A stretch of 64,000 nt of DNA from Peribacillus butanolivorans (GCF_001273755.1 NZ_LGYA01000001.1:866683-930682), one strand, 5' to 3'. Positions 34,107-44,309 are shown, counted from the stretch's first letter. Translations and numbers: made by a program. Notes: generated from the sequence alone by a model not told the origin.

Positions 34107-37100
34107 ATGTCACTACGTTTTTTACTAGGAAGATCGGGTGCAGGGAAAACTTCGAATGTTTTGGACGAAATTCGCTCCAGATTGGATAAGGACCCCGAAG
34201 GCAATCCAATAATTTACCTCGTTCCTGATCAGATGACGTTTCTATCGGAATATAAATTAATTAAAACGCCAGGCCTCGCTGGAATGATACGGACACAGGT
34301 ATTCAGTTTTAGTAGGCTAGCTTGGCGCGTTCTGCAGGAAACTGGCGGAATGAGCCGTCTTCATTTGGACAGTGTTGGCGTTAATATGTTGATACGAAAG
34401 ATTATGGATGATAAAAAAGAAGATTTGAAAATGTTTCGCCGATCTGCTGATAAGCAGGGATTCATTGCTCAAATGGAACAAATACTGGCTGAATTCAAGC
34501 AATATTCCATCCAACCGGATGACATTCAAAACTATTTGACCGAAACATCACCGGGAGGCAATGGAATTCAGGATAAACTACATGACCTTGAACTGGTTTA
34601 TCAGGCTTTTGAGGATGAAATGATTGGAAAATATTTAGATTCTGAAGACTATTTTACTTTACTTATAGAAAAAATGTCAGAGTCTTCATATATAAGAGAC
34701 TCGGATATTTACATCGATGGTTTTTACAGCTTGACACCACAGGAATTATTGATTGTAGAAGAAATGATGAAGCTGTGCAAGAGTGTAACAATTGCGTTGA
34801 CATTAGATCAGCCCTACAGACAATATGCGCCTGATGATCTGCAGCTTTTCAGGCAAACAGGGAATCTGTATCATCAGCTTTATCAAGCGGGATTAAGGGC
34901 TGGAATTCCAATAGCAGAAGATCGCATTCTAAACGGTACAGCAAGGTTTGGTGGGAGTCCGGGGCTGAATCATCTGGAAACCTATTTTGCCCAACGTCCT
35001 GCGCGAATTTTTGAGAACCCCTCTGAAGTAACGATTGCTCAGGCAGTTAACCGCAGGGCTGAAATTGAAGGGGTCGCCCGGAACATCTTGACACTTGTCA
35101 GACAAAAACAGCACCGCTTTCGGGATATTGCGATTTTAGTTCGCAATGGAGAAGCATACGAAGATATTTTACAAACAGTTTTTCGGGATTATAAAATTCC
35201 ACTGTTCGTGGATTCTAAACGAACTATGCTCAATCATCCCCTGATTGAACTGATTCGATCGACATTGGAGATCATAAATGGCTATTGGCGTTATGAACCT
35301 GTATTTCGGGCAATCAAAACGGAGCTACTATTCCCGCTTCAAAAAAGCCACGACCGAATGCGTGAGCAGGTAGATAAGCTTGAAAATTATGTGCTTGCTC
35401 GTGGGATTAAAGGAGGTAAGTGGACTTCTAAAGACCGATGGACCTACCGCCGCTTCCGTGGACTGGAGCTCGAAGACCGAGCCCAAACGGATAAGGAAAT
35501 GAAGCTTGAGCAGGAACTGAATGAGCTGAAGCAATTATTTACTGAGCCCATTTTGAAGCTCTCAAAACGAGTGAAAAAGTCTCAAAATGGTAGAGAAATA
35601 TGCGAAGCCCTTTATCTATATCTTGAAGAATTACATGTACCGGAAAAATTGGAAAAGCTAAAGCTGGAGGCCGAAGAAGCAGGAGATTTGGTTTCAGCTA
35701 GAGAGCATGAACAATCGTGGAATGCAGTCGTCGACCTGTTAGATCAATTCGTCGAGCTGTTAAGCGAAGAAGAGCTTTCTATGAAACAGTTTGCGGTAAT
35801 CATTGAAGCAGGTCTGGAGTCCCTTGAATTTTCTTTAGTACCGCCGGCAATTGACCAAGTGCTTGTCGCTAATCTTGATCTATCTCGTCTTGATGATGTT
35901 AAGACAGCTTTTGTCATTGGTCTAAATGAAGGGGTCTTGCCAGGAAAAGCTGTATCTGATGGAGTATTTTCCGATAGTGATCGCGAAACGCTTTTGGCAA
36001 GTGGACTTGACGTTGCCCCAAGTTCGAAGGTTCGCCTCTTGGATGAAGAGTTTACAGCGTATAAAGCATTTACTACACCGGCTGAAGCGCTCTATTTATC
36101 GTATCCGCTTGCCGATGAGGAAGGAAAAGCTCTCTTACCCTCTTCTTATTTAAAGAGGGTAAGGGACGTCCTGCCGCACGTTACCGATTCTTTTTATATG
36201 AACGACCCATCGGACCTGCCTGCTGAGGAGCAGGTGAAGTATGCCGCGAATTATGATGTGGCCCTGTCTTATCTGGCTGCCCAATTGCAGTTGAAAAAAC
36301 GAAACTACCCCATCCATTCACTCTGGTGGGATGTATACAATACCATTATTGAAGATGAAATGGTTGGTCCCGCAGCAGCTAAGGTATTATCGAGTCTTTT
36401 TTACCAAAATAAAACGAAGAAATTATCTGAAGAAACAAGTAAGCAATTATATGGTGAAAGCATTCTTACAAGTGTATCGCGGATGGAAATGTTTAATAGC
36501 TGCCCGTTTTCCCATTACGCTGCTCATGGTTTGAAATTAAGGGAAAGGCAGATTTTCCGTCTGGATGCACCGGATATTGGTGAAATGTTCCATGGAGCGC
36601 TAAAAATGATTTCGGATTATTTAAAGGAAAATGATATTCCTTGGTCTTCATTGACAAAAGAGCAATGCTTGGAATTGGCTAGAAACGCAGTGGAAAGGCT
36701 TGCTCCAAAGCTTCAAAATCAGATTTTGTTAAGTACGAACCGGCATCATTATTTGCGAAGGAAATTGGAACATGTAATTGGGCGGGCATCAATCGTCTTA
36801 AGTGAACATGCCAAGGTGAGCGGATTTGCTCCAATAGGATTGGAACTTGGCTTCGGGAAAAATGGAGAGCTGCCGCCACTTTCGTTCACACTGAAAAACG
36901 GCACGGAAATGGAATTAATTGGGCGGATTGATCGCGTTGATAAAGCGGAAGAAGGTGAGGGTGTCTATTTGCGTGTGCTCGATTATAAATCGAGTGAAAA
37001 GGAGCTAAACATGAGTGAAGTGTACTATGGACTTGCTCTGCAAATGCTGACATATCTCGATATCGTCGTTACCCACTCCCATTCACTTATCGGCAAAGAA

Positions 37101-37598
37101 GCGATTCCAGCCGGTGTTTTGTATTTTCATGTTCATAATCCGGTTGTTAAATCAAAGGGTATGCTCAGTTTGGATAAAATTGAGGAAGAGATCTATAAGA
37201 GCTTTAAAATGAATGGACTTGTATTAGATCATACAAATGTTATTCAGATGATGGATACATCGCTTGATATAGAGACTTCCAGTAAATCTGACATCATTCC
37301 AGCTGGATTTAAAAAGGATGGATCGCTTTTAGCAGCTTCCAAAGTTGCGAGTAGGGAAGAGTTTTCACTTTTGAATCATCACGTACGCCGGGTCTATCAG
37401 GAGGCTGGTGATCGAATGGTCGATGGTGACGTAGATATCACACCATATAAATTAAAGGAAAAAACCCCATGTACCTTCTGTTCGTTTAAATCAGTATGTC
37501 AATTCGATCAGTCTTTGGAGGAGAATCAATTTAGGAATTTAGCACAGAAGAAACAAAATGATGTTCTGGATTTATTAAGAGGGGAGGGTGAAAGATGA
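34107..37598 (+). CDS. addB: ATP-dependent helicase/nuclease subunit AddB
   Basis: 1163 residues, the AddB half of the AddAB double-strand-break resection enzyme. Walker A is GRSGAGKTSN (residue 8). The C-terminal nuclease has GRIDRVDKAEEG and RVLDYKSSEKE near 945-975. Iron-sulfur cysteines lie in FNSCPFSHYA near 798 and CTFCSFKSVC near 1120-1130. GGGGGAAAAAG precedes the ATG. Its stop overlaps the addA start (ATGA). Confidence 0.96.
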   Translation: MSLRFLLGRSGAGKTSNVLDEIRSRLDKDPEGNPIIYLVPDQMTFLSEYKLIKTPGLAGMIRTQVFSFSRLAWRVLQETGGMSRLHLDSVGVNMLIRKIMDDKKEDLKMFRRSADKQGFIAQMEQILAEFKQYSIQPDDIQNYLTETSPGGNGIQDKLHDLELVYQAFEDEMIGKYLDSEDYFTLLIEKMSESSYIRDSDIYIDGFYSLTPQELLIVEEMMKLCKSVTIALTLDQPYRQYAPDDLQLFRQTGNLYHQLYQAGLRAGIPIAEDRILNGTARFGGSPGLNHLETYFAQRPARIFENPSEVTIAQAVNRRAEIEGVARNILTLVRQKQHRFRDIAILVRNGEAYEDILQTVFRDYKIPLFVDSKRTMLNHPLIELIRSTLEIINGYWRYEPVFRAIKTELLFPLQKSHDRMREQVDKLENYVLARGIKGGKWTSKDRWTYRRFRGLELEDRAQTDKEMKLEQELNELKQLFTEPILKLSKRVKKSQNGREICEALYLYLEELHVPEKLEKLKLEAEEAGDLVSAREHEQSWNAVVDLLDQFVELLSEEELSMKQFAVIIEAGLESLEFSLVPPAIDQVLVANLDLSRLDDVKTAFVIGLNEGVLPGKAVSDGVFSDSDRETLLASGLDVAPSSKVRLLDEEFTAYKAFTTPAEALYLSYPLADEEGKALLPSSYLKRVRDVLPHVTDSFYMNDPSDLPAEEQVKYAANYDVALSYLAAQLQLKKRNYPIHSLWWDVYNTIIEDEMVGPAAAKVLSSLFYQNKTKKLSEETSKQLYGESILTSVSRMEMFNSCPFSHYAAHGLKLRERQIFRLDAPDIGEMFHGALKMISDYLKENDIPWSSLTKEQCLELARNAVERLAPKLQNQILLSTNRHHYLRRKLEHVIGRASIVLSEHAKVSGFAPIGLELGFGKNGELPPLSFTLKNGTEMELIGRIDRVDKAEEGEGVYLRVLDYKSSEKELNMSEVYYGLALQMLTYLDIVVTHSHSLIGKEAIPAGVLYFHVHNPVVKSKGMLSLDKIEEEIYKSFKMNGLVLDHTNVIQMMDTSLDIETSSKSDIIPAGFKKDGSLLAASKVASREEFSLLNHHVRRVYQEAGDRMVDGDVDITPYKLKEKTPCTFCSFKSVCQFDQSLEENQFRNLAQKKQNDVLDLLRGEGER

Positions 37599-40500
37599 GC
37601 AAAACAATAATTCCTGCGCTTCCGGGTGACGTTACTTGGACGGAAGATCAATGGAAAGCGATTTGGGCTAAAAATCAGGACATTCTGGTTGCAGCGGCGG
37701 CAGGTTCAGGGAAAACTGCGGTGCTAGTCAATCGAATTATTCAAAAGGTTGTTTCAGAAGATGATCCGATTGATGTTGATGAACTCCTTGTTGTGACATT
37801 CACGAATGCTTCGGCTGCCGAGATGCGTCACAGGGTCAGCGAGGCATTAGAAAAAGCGATTAATGAAAATCCGCATTCACAGCATCTGCGTAAGCAGTTG
37901 AGCTTGATTAATCGAGCTTCGATCTCCACGCTTCACTCTTTTTGCTTAGAGGTGATTAGGAAGTATTATTATCTGACGGAAATCGACCCAGGCTTTCGAA
38001 TTGCGGACTCTACAGAAGCACAGCTATTACGTGATGAAGTAATGGAGGTGCTTTTCGAAGAGCAGTATGGTCAGAGTGATAATGAAGAGTTCTTTAATTT
38101 GGTTGATGCTTTTACAAGTGATCGAAACGACGATGCACTTCAGAATATAGTCCGATCTCTCTATGATTTTTCGCGATCGAATCCAGATCCAAATCAATGG
38201 CTAAATAGTGCCGCTGCCATGTATGATCTGGCTGATGATACAGGAATAGACGATCTTACATTTATCGAGTCCTTGAAATTCGATATTGGTTTGCAGTTGG
38301 ATACAGCCAAGGATTTATTGGAGCGCTCCCTCGAACTGACAAAGGTACCAGGGGGGCCAGCACCAAGGGCAGAGAATTATTTAGCTGACCTTGATCTTGT
38401 TGCCAAATTATCGGGAGTTAAAGATCACTCTTGGAACGCTCTTTATGAAGAAATCCAAAACGTGAAGTTTGGTACGGCAAAACGCTGCACGGGAGCAGAC
38501 TTTATCAAAGATATTGCGGATGAGGCTACCAAATATCGTGATAAGGCAAAGAAAATTATAAAATCGTTGCAGGAAGAGTTATTTTCTCGTAAGCCCGAAA
38601 GTTATCTACGTGATATAAGAGAACTGAAGGGATATGTCGATACCCTGGTTATGCTCGTTAAACAGTTTGACGAAAGATTCTTCGCCGCAAAAGCGGAAAA
38701 AAACTTGGTCGATTTTGCTGATTTGGAGCATTACTGTCTTCAAATCTTGACAGAGGAAACCGTAGATGGTGAACGAAAGCCATCAGCAGCCGCTATTGAA
38801 TATCGGAAACAGTTTAAAGAGGTACTTGTCGATGAATATCAGGATACGAATCTAGTTCAGGAATCAATTTTAAAACTGGTGACGGCAGATGGAGAATATA
38901 GTGGGAATCTGTTTATGGTGGGCGATGTCAAACAGTCGATTTACCGATTCAGGCTTGCAGAACCTAATCTTTTCCTTGGAAAGTACACACGCTTTACCCA
39001 TGATGGGAACGAATCCGGTCTGAGGATCGATTTAAATCGGAATTTCCGGAGCCGTAAGGAAGTTCTCGATGGAACGAACTTCTTATTTCAACAGCTGATG
39101 GGGATTACAGTCGGTGAGATTAATTATGATGAGGACGCCCAGTTGAAAAAAGGAGCGCCGTATCCCGAAGACAAACCAAACCCTATTGAACTCCATTTAA
39201 TTGATGGAGCAGAATCCCATACAGAAACAGAAGAGTCGGAAATCGGATTCGAGGCCGAGGAACTTGAAAAGGCTCAACTCGAAGCAAGATTGATGGCCAA
39301 GCTCATTAAAAAGACTATAAACGAAAAGCATCAGATATTTGATATGAAAACCCAACAATACCGTTCTGCGACTTATCGTGATATGGTCATTCTCCTTCGT
39401 TCTATGCCATGGGCACCGCAAATTATGGAAGAATTTAAGAAGCAGGGGATTCCTGTTTATGCTAACTTGTCATCAGGATATTTTGAGGCGACAGAAGTAG
39501 CAATCATGATTTCCTTATTAAAAGTGATTGATAATCCCCAGCAGGATATTCCTTTGGCTTCCGTTCTGCGTTCACCTATCGTCGGGATGGATGAAGAAGA
39601 AATGTCGCAGGTCCGTTTATTCCATACAGGTAGCTATTATGAAGCATTAGCTGATTTTTACAGAAAGAGTGACTCAGATGAGCATCCTGGGCTTTATGAA
39701 AAGGCTTCATCATTTTATAAAAAGCTAGTAAAGTGGCGAAAGCTTGCCAGGCAGGAGGCGTTGTCCGACTTAATCTGGTTGCTGTATCGTGAAACTCAGT
39801 TCTATGATTTTGCAGGAGGAATGCCGGGTGGCAAACAGCGTCAGGCCAATTTAAGGGCATTGTACGACAGGGCAAGGCAATATGAAGCGAGTTCATTCCG
39901 TGGTCTGTTTCGTTTTCTGCGTTTCATTGATAGAATGCAGGAACGTGGTGATGATTTAGGGGCAGCTCGGGCTTTAGGTGAACAGGAAGATGTAGTCCGC
40001 CTGATGACGATTCACTCCTCAAAGGGTCTGGAGTTTCCGATTGTGTTTATTGCCGGACTTTCAAAACAATTCAATATGATGGATTTACGAAAGCCTTATT
40101 TACTGGATAAGGATTATGGTTTTGCGGCTAAGTATGTGAATTCTGAATTGCGGATAACGTATCCATCCCTTCCACAGTTGGCTTTTAAGAAGAAGAAGCA
40201 GCTTGAATTAATTGCAGAGGAGATGCGTGTCCTCTATGTTGCGCTTACAAGGGCTAAGGAAAAGCTGTATTTAATTGCCAGTATCAGTGATGCAGAAAAA
40301 ATGCAGCATAATTGGGCAAGTAATGCGACACACGGTGATTGGTTATTAAAGGACTATGTACGAGCTGGTGCAAAAAGCTATCTTGATTGGATCGGTCCAT
40401 CCCTTGTCCGTCATAGAGACTTTCAGGGGGCAGCTGGTCTTGGCTGGGAAATGGAGTCACATCCATCAAATTGGTCCATCTCTGTCATTCCTAGTGAAGA

Positions 40501-41320
40501 GCTGGCAGTTCTGGATGATGAAGAGGCACTCGCACAAGAGCAATTACTAGAGCATGTTCAGAAGTCAGAGAAGGTCGAAATGGTTTCCGAGTTTTCTCAG
40601 GATATCAAGGAACAGCTTAAATGGGAGTACCCAGAACATGAGGCTTCCGTGCATCGTTCCAAGCAGTCCGTTTCTGAACTAAAACGTCAATATGAACTGA
40701 AGGATGAGCAAAGTTCCACAGAGTTGTTGAGAAAATTTAAGCGGCCAATCACGAAGCGTCCGACTTTTATGCAAGAAAAGTCACTAACTCCTGCTGAAAG
40801 AGGAACGATTACCCATTTAGTCATGCAGCATATCGATTTATCAAACGAGATTACCATTCAATCGATTCAGCAATTGATGGTTGAACTGATTCAACGCGAG
40901 TTGTTGACCGACGAACAGAAAGAAGCTGTGAATCCGGATACGATTGTTGATTTCTTTGACAGTGATATCGGTCAAAGAATGCAGAAGGCTCAAAGTATTC
41001 GCCGTGAAGTGCCATTTACAATGTCATTGCCGGCTAAAGAGGCTTACAGTGATTGGGCAACTGGAGAAGAGGAAATTCTGATTCAGGGTGTTATTGATTG
41101 TATTTTTGAGGATGAACAAGGGCTTGTGTTGCTTGATTATAAAACGGATACAATAACCGGTCGTTTTGCTAGTGGGTATGAAGGGGCAAAAGAGATTCTT
41201 GCCGATCGATACCGGATGCAGCTACAGCTTTACACAAGTGCTGTCGAAGGAATATTAAATAAAAAAGTAACGAGCCGTTATTTATTTTTCTTCGATGGAG
41301 CGCATTTATTGGAAGTATAA
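37595..41320 (+). CDS. addA: ATP-dependent helicase/nuclease subunit AddA
   Basis: 1241-residue UvrD-like helicase with C-terminal RecB-type nuclease. Walker A AAAGSGKTAVLV near 33, DEYQDTNLVQ near 413, GDVKQSIYRFR near 442, helicase motifs MTIHSSKGLEFP near 807 and YVALTRAKEKLY near 880, nuclease motif LLDYKTDT near 1180. It acts with AddB at DNA ends and Chi sites in recombination repair and in transformation. In B. subtilis sbcD and sbcC follow; here an IS remnant and trpB follow instead. Confidence 0.96.
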   Translation: MSKTIIPALPGDVTWTEDQWKAIWAKNQDILVAAAAGSGKTAVLVNRIIQKVVSEDDPIDVDELLVVTFTNASAAEMRHRVSEALEKAINENPHSQHLRKQLSLINRASISTLHSFCLEVIRKYYYLTEIDPGFRIADSTEAQLLRDEVMEVLFEEQYGQSDNEEFFNLVDAFTSDRNDDALQNIVRSLYDFSRSNPDPNQWLNSAAAMYDLADDTGIDDLTFIESLKFDIGLQLDTAKDLLERSLELTKVPGGPAPRAENYLADLDLVAKLSGVKDHSWNALYEEIQNVKFGTAKRCTGADFIKDIADEATKYRDKAKKIIKSLQEELFSRKPESYLRDIRELKGYVDTLVMLVKQFDERFFAAKAEKNLVDFADLEHYCLQILTEETVDGERKPSAAAIEYRKQFKEVLVDEYQDTNLVQESILKLVTADGEYSGNLFMVGDVKQSIYRFRLAEPNLFLGKYTRFTHDGNESGLRIDLNRNFRSRKEVLDGTNFLFQQLMGITVGEINYDEDAQLKKGAPYPEDKPNPIELHLIDGAESHTETEESEIGFEAEELEKAQLEARLMAKLIKKTINEKHQIFDMKTQQYRSATYRDMVILLRSMPWAPQIMEEFKKQGIPVYANLSSGYFEATEVAIMISLLKVIDNPQQDIPLASVLRSPIVGMDEEEMSQVRLFHTGSYYEALADFYRKSDSDEHPGLYEKASSFYKKLVKWRKLARQEALSDLIWLLYRETQFYDFAGGMPGGKQRQANLRALYDRARQYEASSFRGLFRFLRFIDRMQERGDDLGAARALGEQEDVVRLMTIHSSKGLEFPIVFIAGLSKQFNMMDLRKPYLLDKDYGFAAKYVNSELRITYPSLPQLAFKKKKQLELIAEEMRVLYVALTRAKEKLYLIASISDAEKMQHNWASNATHGDWLLKDYVRAGAKSYLDWIGPSLVRHRDFQGAAGLGWEMESHPSNWSISVIPSEELAVLDDEEALAQEQLLEHVQKSEKVEMVSEFSQDIKEQLKWEYPEHEASVHRSKQSVSELKRQYELKDEQSSTELLRKFKRPITKRPTFMQEKSLTPAERGTITHLVMQHIDLSNEITIQSIQQLMVELIQRELLTDEQKEAVNPDTIVDFFDSDIGQRMQKAQSIRREVPFTMSLPAKEAYSDWATGEEEILIQGVIDCIFEDEQGLVLLDYKTDTITGRFASGYEGAKEILADRYRMQLQLYTSAVEGILNKKVTSRYLFFFDGAHLLEV

Positions 41321-41329
41321 AGAGAAGTG

Positions 41330-41430
41330 CGTAAAACCCTGGAAAATAGACAATGAAAAAAGAATAGATTAAGCTACGGTCTTTTCTCGGTATTCAATCG
41401 GGGAAAGACCGTTTTTTTTGAAAATGCCAT
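41330..41430 (-). pseudogene. 3' end of an IS3-family transposase (remnant)
   Basis: On the minus strand 41422-41369 reads FKKNGLSPIEYREKTVA followed by a stop, the characteristic C-terminus of IS3-family OrfB (NGLSPxEYR). The bases to 41330 after the stop resemble an IS3-type right end. Nothing else of the transposase is present. The inverted GGTCTTT/AAAGACC inside it may now serve as terminator for addA (T-run on the + strand). It sits exactly where gene order departs from B. subtilis. Confidence 0.65.
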
Positions 41431-41508
41431 ATAAAAATCCCCACATAGGTAGACAGTAGGTGATAATACTAAGGCACTCTTTTTACTAAAATAATAAAAC
41501 AGAATTGT

Positions 41509-41538
41509 TTGAAAAATGTTGCAAGATTGCTATATACT
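41509..41538 (+). promoter_or_regulatory. sigma-A promoter of trpB
   Basis: TTGAAA (41509-41514), 18-bp spacer, TATACT (41533-41538), 37 bp before the ATG. The short leader leaves no room for a T-box. Confidence 0.55.
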
Positions 41539-41561
41539 AATTATAAAATACCTTTTTAAAG

Positions 41562-41598
41562 GAGAAGAGTTGAGTATGACGAGTAGGATGGAGAGTAG
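41562..41598 (+). promoter_or_regulatory. cluster of (G/U)AG triplets over the trpB start
   Basis: GAG at 41562, 41567 and 41572 (2-nt spacing, over the Shine-Dalgarno), then GAG 41581, TAG 41584, GAG 41591 and TAG 41596 within the first codons. Seven triplets in 37 nt resemble a TRAP site, though spacing is irregular after the third and coding needs may explain part of it. Candidate only. Confidence 0.4.
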
Positions 41599-42736
41599 AG
41601 GATATTTTGGTGAGTTCGGGGGAAGCTTTGTACCGGAAGAACTTCAACAAGTTATGGATATTTTAGAAGCAGAATTCTTGAAATATAAAGATGATCCGGA
41701 ATTTAAAGAGGAGTTTCAATACTATCTAAAAGAATATGTAGGACGTGAAAATCCTTTAACCTATGCACAAAATTTAACGAAAAAGATGGGTGGAGCCAAA
41801 ATTTATTTAAAGCGTGAAGACCTAAATCATACGGGTGCTCACAAAATCAATAATGCGATTGGCCAAATCCTGCTGGCTAAACGGATGGGTGCTAAACGCA
41901 TCATCGCAGAAACAGGAGCGGGGCAGCACGGTGTAGCGACTGCGACAGCTTGTGCGATGTTTGGTTTAGAGTGTGTTATCTATATGGGCAAGCTAGATAC
42001 AGAGAGACAAGCGCTGAATGTCTTTCGGATGGAATTGTTGGGTGCCAAGGTTGTTGCAGTCGAAAAAGGACAAGGACGATTAAAGGATGCTGTTGATGAG
42101 GCGTTAAATGACTTGGTCCAAAACTACAAAAATACTTTTTATTTACTTGGTTCAGCTGTAGGGCCACACCCTTATCCATCTATCGTCAAGCATTTTCAAG
42201 CAATCATAAGTGAAGAATCAAAACGCCAGATTCTTGAAAAAGAAGGCAAGCTGCCTACTGCGATTATTGCCTGTGCGGGTGGTGGAAGTAATGCCATCGG
42301 TGCCTTTACTCACTATATCGATGAAGAAAATGTCCGTTTAGTTGGTGTCGAACCGGCTGAAGCCCCAAGTATTTCACAAGGTGTACCGGCAGTATTGCAT
42401 GGATTTAAAAGTTTGACGTTATTGGATGAAAAGGGAGACCCACAGCCAACTTTTTCGATTGCTGCAGGTTTGGATTATCCAAGTGTGGGTCCGGAACATA
42501 GCTTCTTGAAGGATAGTGGTCGAGCGGAGTATGTAACAATAAAAGGTGAAGAAGCTCTTGAGGCCTTTCAAATTTTGTCCAAAACAGAAGGGATTATTCC
42601 GGCTCTCGAAAGCTCTCATGCTGTAGCGCACGCGCTGAAATTGGCAAAAGAGTTAACAAAGGATGACATACTAATTGTTAATTTATCAGGACGCGGTGAT
42701 AAAGATGTAGAGCAAGTATTTAAAATGCTAAAATAG
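41576..42736 (+). CDS. trpB: tryptophan synthase beta chain TrpB (stand-alone)
   Basis: PLP enzyme joining indole and serine to tryptophan. About 386 residues: [12 protein letters not shown] near 12, the PLP lysine in [13 protein letters not shown] near 87, the TrpA-contact loop [12 protein letters not shown] near 110, [10 protein letters not shown] near 232 and [11 protein letters not shown] at the end. I start at ATG 41576; TTG 41570 is closer to GGAG (41561-41564) and also possible. No trpA or other trp genes adjoin. It differs clearly from the B. subtilis operon TrpB, so a second or acquired copy is likely. Confidence 0.92.
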   Translation: MTSRMESRGYFGEFGGSFVPEELQQVMDILEAEFLKYKDDPEFKEEFQYYLKEYVGRENPLTYAQNLTKKMGGAKIYLKREDLNHTGAHKINNAIGQILLAKRMGAKRIIAETGAGQHGVATATACAMFGLECVIYMGKLDTERQALNVFRMELLGAKVVAVEKGQGRLKDAVDEALNDLVQNYKNTFYLLGSAVGPHPYPSIVKHFQAIISEESKRQILEKEGKLPTAIIACAGGGSNAIGAFTHYIDEENVRLVGVEPAEAPSISQGVPAVLHGFKSLTLLDEKGDPQPTFSIAAGLDYPSVGPEHSFLKDSGRAEYVTIKGEEALEAFQILSKTEGIIPALESSHAVAHALKLAKELTKDDILIVNLSGRGDKDVEQVFKMLK

Positions 42737-42746
42737 GTGAAATTTT

Positions 42747-42774
42747 AAAAGCCTCCTGGAAATAGGAGGCTTTT
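42747..42774. terminator. terminator shared by trpB and gerPF
   Basis: AAAAGCCTCCT with AGGAGGCTTTT around 6 nt, 11 bp after trpB and 7 bp beyond the gerPF stop. Confidence 0.8.
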
Positions 42775-42780
42775 GTTTGG

Positions 42781-42999
42781 CTAATTATTCCCTGTAATGG
42801 GTTGATCGACTCCATTGACATCAAGGATATTGTTTCCGTTCAGCCCACTGGCCGTAAAGACGATTGCAGCTGTGTTCGCTGAGCCGGAGCCGGTGACAGT
42901 TTTGTTGGAAGATTTCGGCGAAATGACGGCTGCATCACCGAATAATAGATTTCCATCCGCTACATTAAATACTTGAACTGGGCCGACAATGGCTGGCAT
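42781..42999 (-). CDS. gerPF: spore germination protein GerPF
   Basis: 72 residues of the GerPA/GerPF family: MPAIVGPVQVFNV opening, FGDAAVISPKSS near 20 and DVNGVDQP near the end. The GerP proteins lie in the spore coat of Bacillus and let small germinants through to their receptors. Last gene of a complete gerPABCDEF operon. AAAGGAGGAA precedes the ATG. Closely similar in plan to GerPA at the other end of the operon. Confidence 0.93.
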   Translation of the reverse strand: MPAIVGPVQVFNVADGNLLFGDAAVISPKSSNKTVTGSGSANTAAIVFTASGLNGNNILDVNGVDQPITGNN

Positions 43000-43020
43000 A
43001 TGAATTCCTCCTTTTTCATT

Positions 43021-43428
43021 TTAAGTTTCATTCGATCCATTCTCGTTTTGTGTCTCTTCATTTTTTTTAGGAATCTGTCGAGTGTGATGCACTCTGGATT
43101 CCATGCGTATATGGCCGACATTCCCCACACCGACAAAGGATGAAGTTGATATCCCAATAATGTGGACATTGCCAACACGGATAAAGGGATTAGGGTTTGA
43201 AAATTGTGGAAGAAAAGGTTCATCAATCCTCGGAATATAGAGGGGCCTCTTAAAGATGCTGAAATCGCTGAATTGAAATTCTTGTGGCTGGAAATTATCG
43301 CTTCTCTTCTGAATTGCCAATACTTGTGAATTTCCGTCAATATAAGAACAGTCTCCGATTTGTATGGTGGAACTGAATATTAACGTCTTGTTAGAAATGG
43401 ACTTTACTTTTGATATTCTTGAAAACAT
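43021..43428 (-). CDS. gerPE: spore germination protein GerPE
   Basis: 135 residues, the GerPE component: start SRISKVKSISNKTL, STIQIGDCSYIDG near 20, then a Pro-rich segment and VGNVHIIGISTSSFVGVGNV near 87. The charged tail (KKNEETQNENGS) is variable in the family. Begins 5 bp after the gerPD stop, ends 21 bp before gerPF. Function is structural in the spore coat, mechanism unknown. Confidence 0.9.
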   Translation of the reverse strand: MFSRISKVKSISNKTLIFSSTIQIGDCSYIDGNSQVLAIQKRSDNFQPQEFQFSDFSIFKRPLYIPRIDEPFLPQFSNPNPFIRVGNVHIIGISTSSFVGVGNVGHIRMESRVHHTRQIPKKNEETQNENGSNET

Positions 43429-43433
43429 GTCTT

Positions 43434-43613
43434 TTATCCTTTTGGAGCAAGCGGAACGAATGGTCCGACGATAAAAGATTCCGGGGGTGTATCGAATGCG
43501 GAAGATAGTTGGACGGTTTGAACGTCCCCAATGAGAAATAAAGCAGAGCTTGCTACCCCGATAATTTTAATATCGCCGACACAAAGCTGGTGATTGATTA
43601 CATTAAACTCCAT
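43434..43613 (-). CDS. gerPD: spore germination protein GerPD
   Basis: 59 residues: MEFNVINHQLCVGDIKIIGV, ASSALFLIGDVQTVQLSS and a Pro-rich end (FVPLAPKG). The pattern -GDIKIIGVASSALFLIGD- matches GerPD. AGGAGGAAATCC precedes ATG and overlaps the end of gerPC by 11 bp, so translation is coupled. Confidence 0.9.
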   Translation of the reverse strand: MEFNVINHQLCVGDIKIIGVASSALFLIGDVQTVQLSSAFDTPPESFIVGPFVPLAPKG

Positions 43614-44214
43614 TTGGATTTCCTCCTGTCTCGGCTTGTGAATTGGTAATGAATTGAATCAAAGCTGCCTGAATATCAGACTTTACTTTTTCTCTGATTT
43701 TTTCTTTAACGTTATCCCGCTGCTGCGGTGCGCGTTCTGGAAACGTAAGGTTATCAAAATACATGTTGATGCGTTGATGTAGCTGGCGCTCCACATCCTG
43801 TCTCATGAAGTCGTGATAGGCAGGTTCAAGTGATATTTTCAATTGTCCTTCCGTATCACTGATCATATTTTCTAAGTCTGAAAGAATCTCGTTGTAGATT
43901 TCCTGTGCGACAATCTCCCGGCCAGGAAATAGATAAGGTGCAGGTGGGACCGCTTGGTTATTTACAGCAAATTCATCAATGTTATTTAAATCATTAGGGT
44001 TTAAACCGATATTCAGCGTTCCATCTAAAGATTCGACCTTTAATTGATCAAATTTATATTCAATTTTATCAACGTGGATTGGCGGTTTTTTTTTCAACTC
44101 GGCAAGTTCATCTGTCAGGCGTTTGAGTTCGTGTTCAAGTTTCATAATCCGCTTATCCTGGGCATCAAGAAAACGCTGCATTTGTATGGAATATGAATAT
44201 AAATCATGATTCAC
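43603..44214 (-). CDS. gerPC: spore germination protein GerPC
   Basis: 203 residues, the largest GerP protein. An N-terminal coiled coil (about 15-45, LEHELKRLTDELAELKKK) is followed by VDKIEYKFDQLKVESLDGTLNIGL, the GerPC signature, and a charged helical C-terminal half. The ATG is preceded by AGGTGTTG. It overlaps gerPD by 11 bp. Confidence 0.92.
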   Translation of the reverse strand: MNHDLYSYSIQMQRFLDAQDKRIMKLEHELKRLTDELAELKKKPPIHVDKIEYKFDQLKVESLDGTLNIGLNPNDLNNIDEFAVNNQAVPPAPYLFPGREIVAQEIYNEILSDLENMISDTEGQLKISLEPAYHDFMRQDVERQLHQRINMYFDNLTFPERAPQQRDNVKEKIREKVKSDIQAALIQFITNSQAETGGNPNGV

Positions 44215-44309
44215 GATTCAACACCTCACCTTTATTCTGATGATAAATTTTATATATGACAGTATATGAAATTTGATAGATGTAGGTGAATGCCTATGAA
44301 TTAGGAGGT

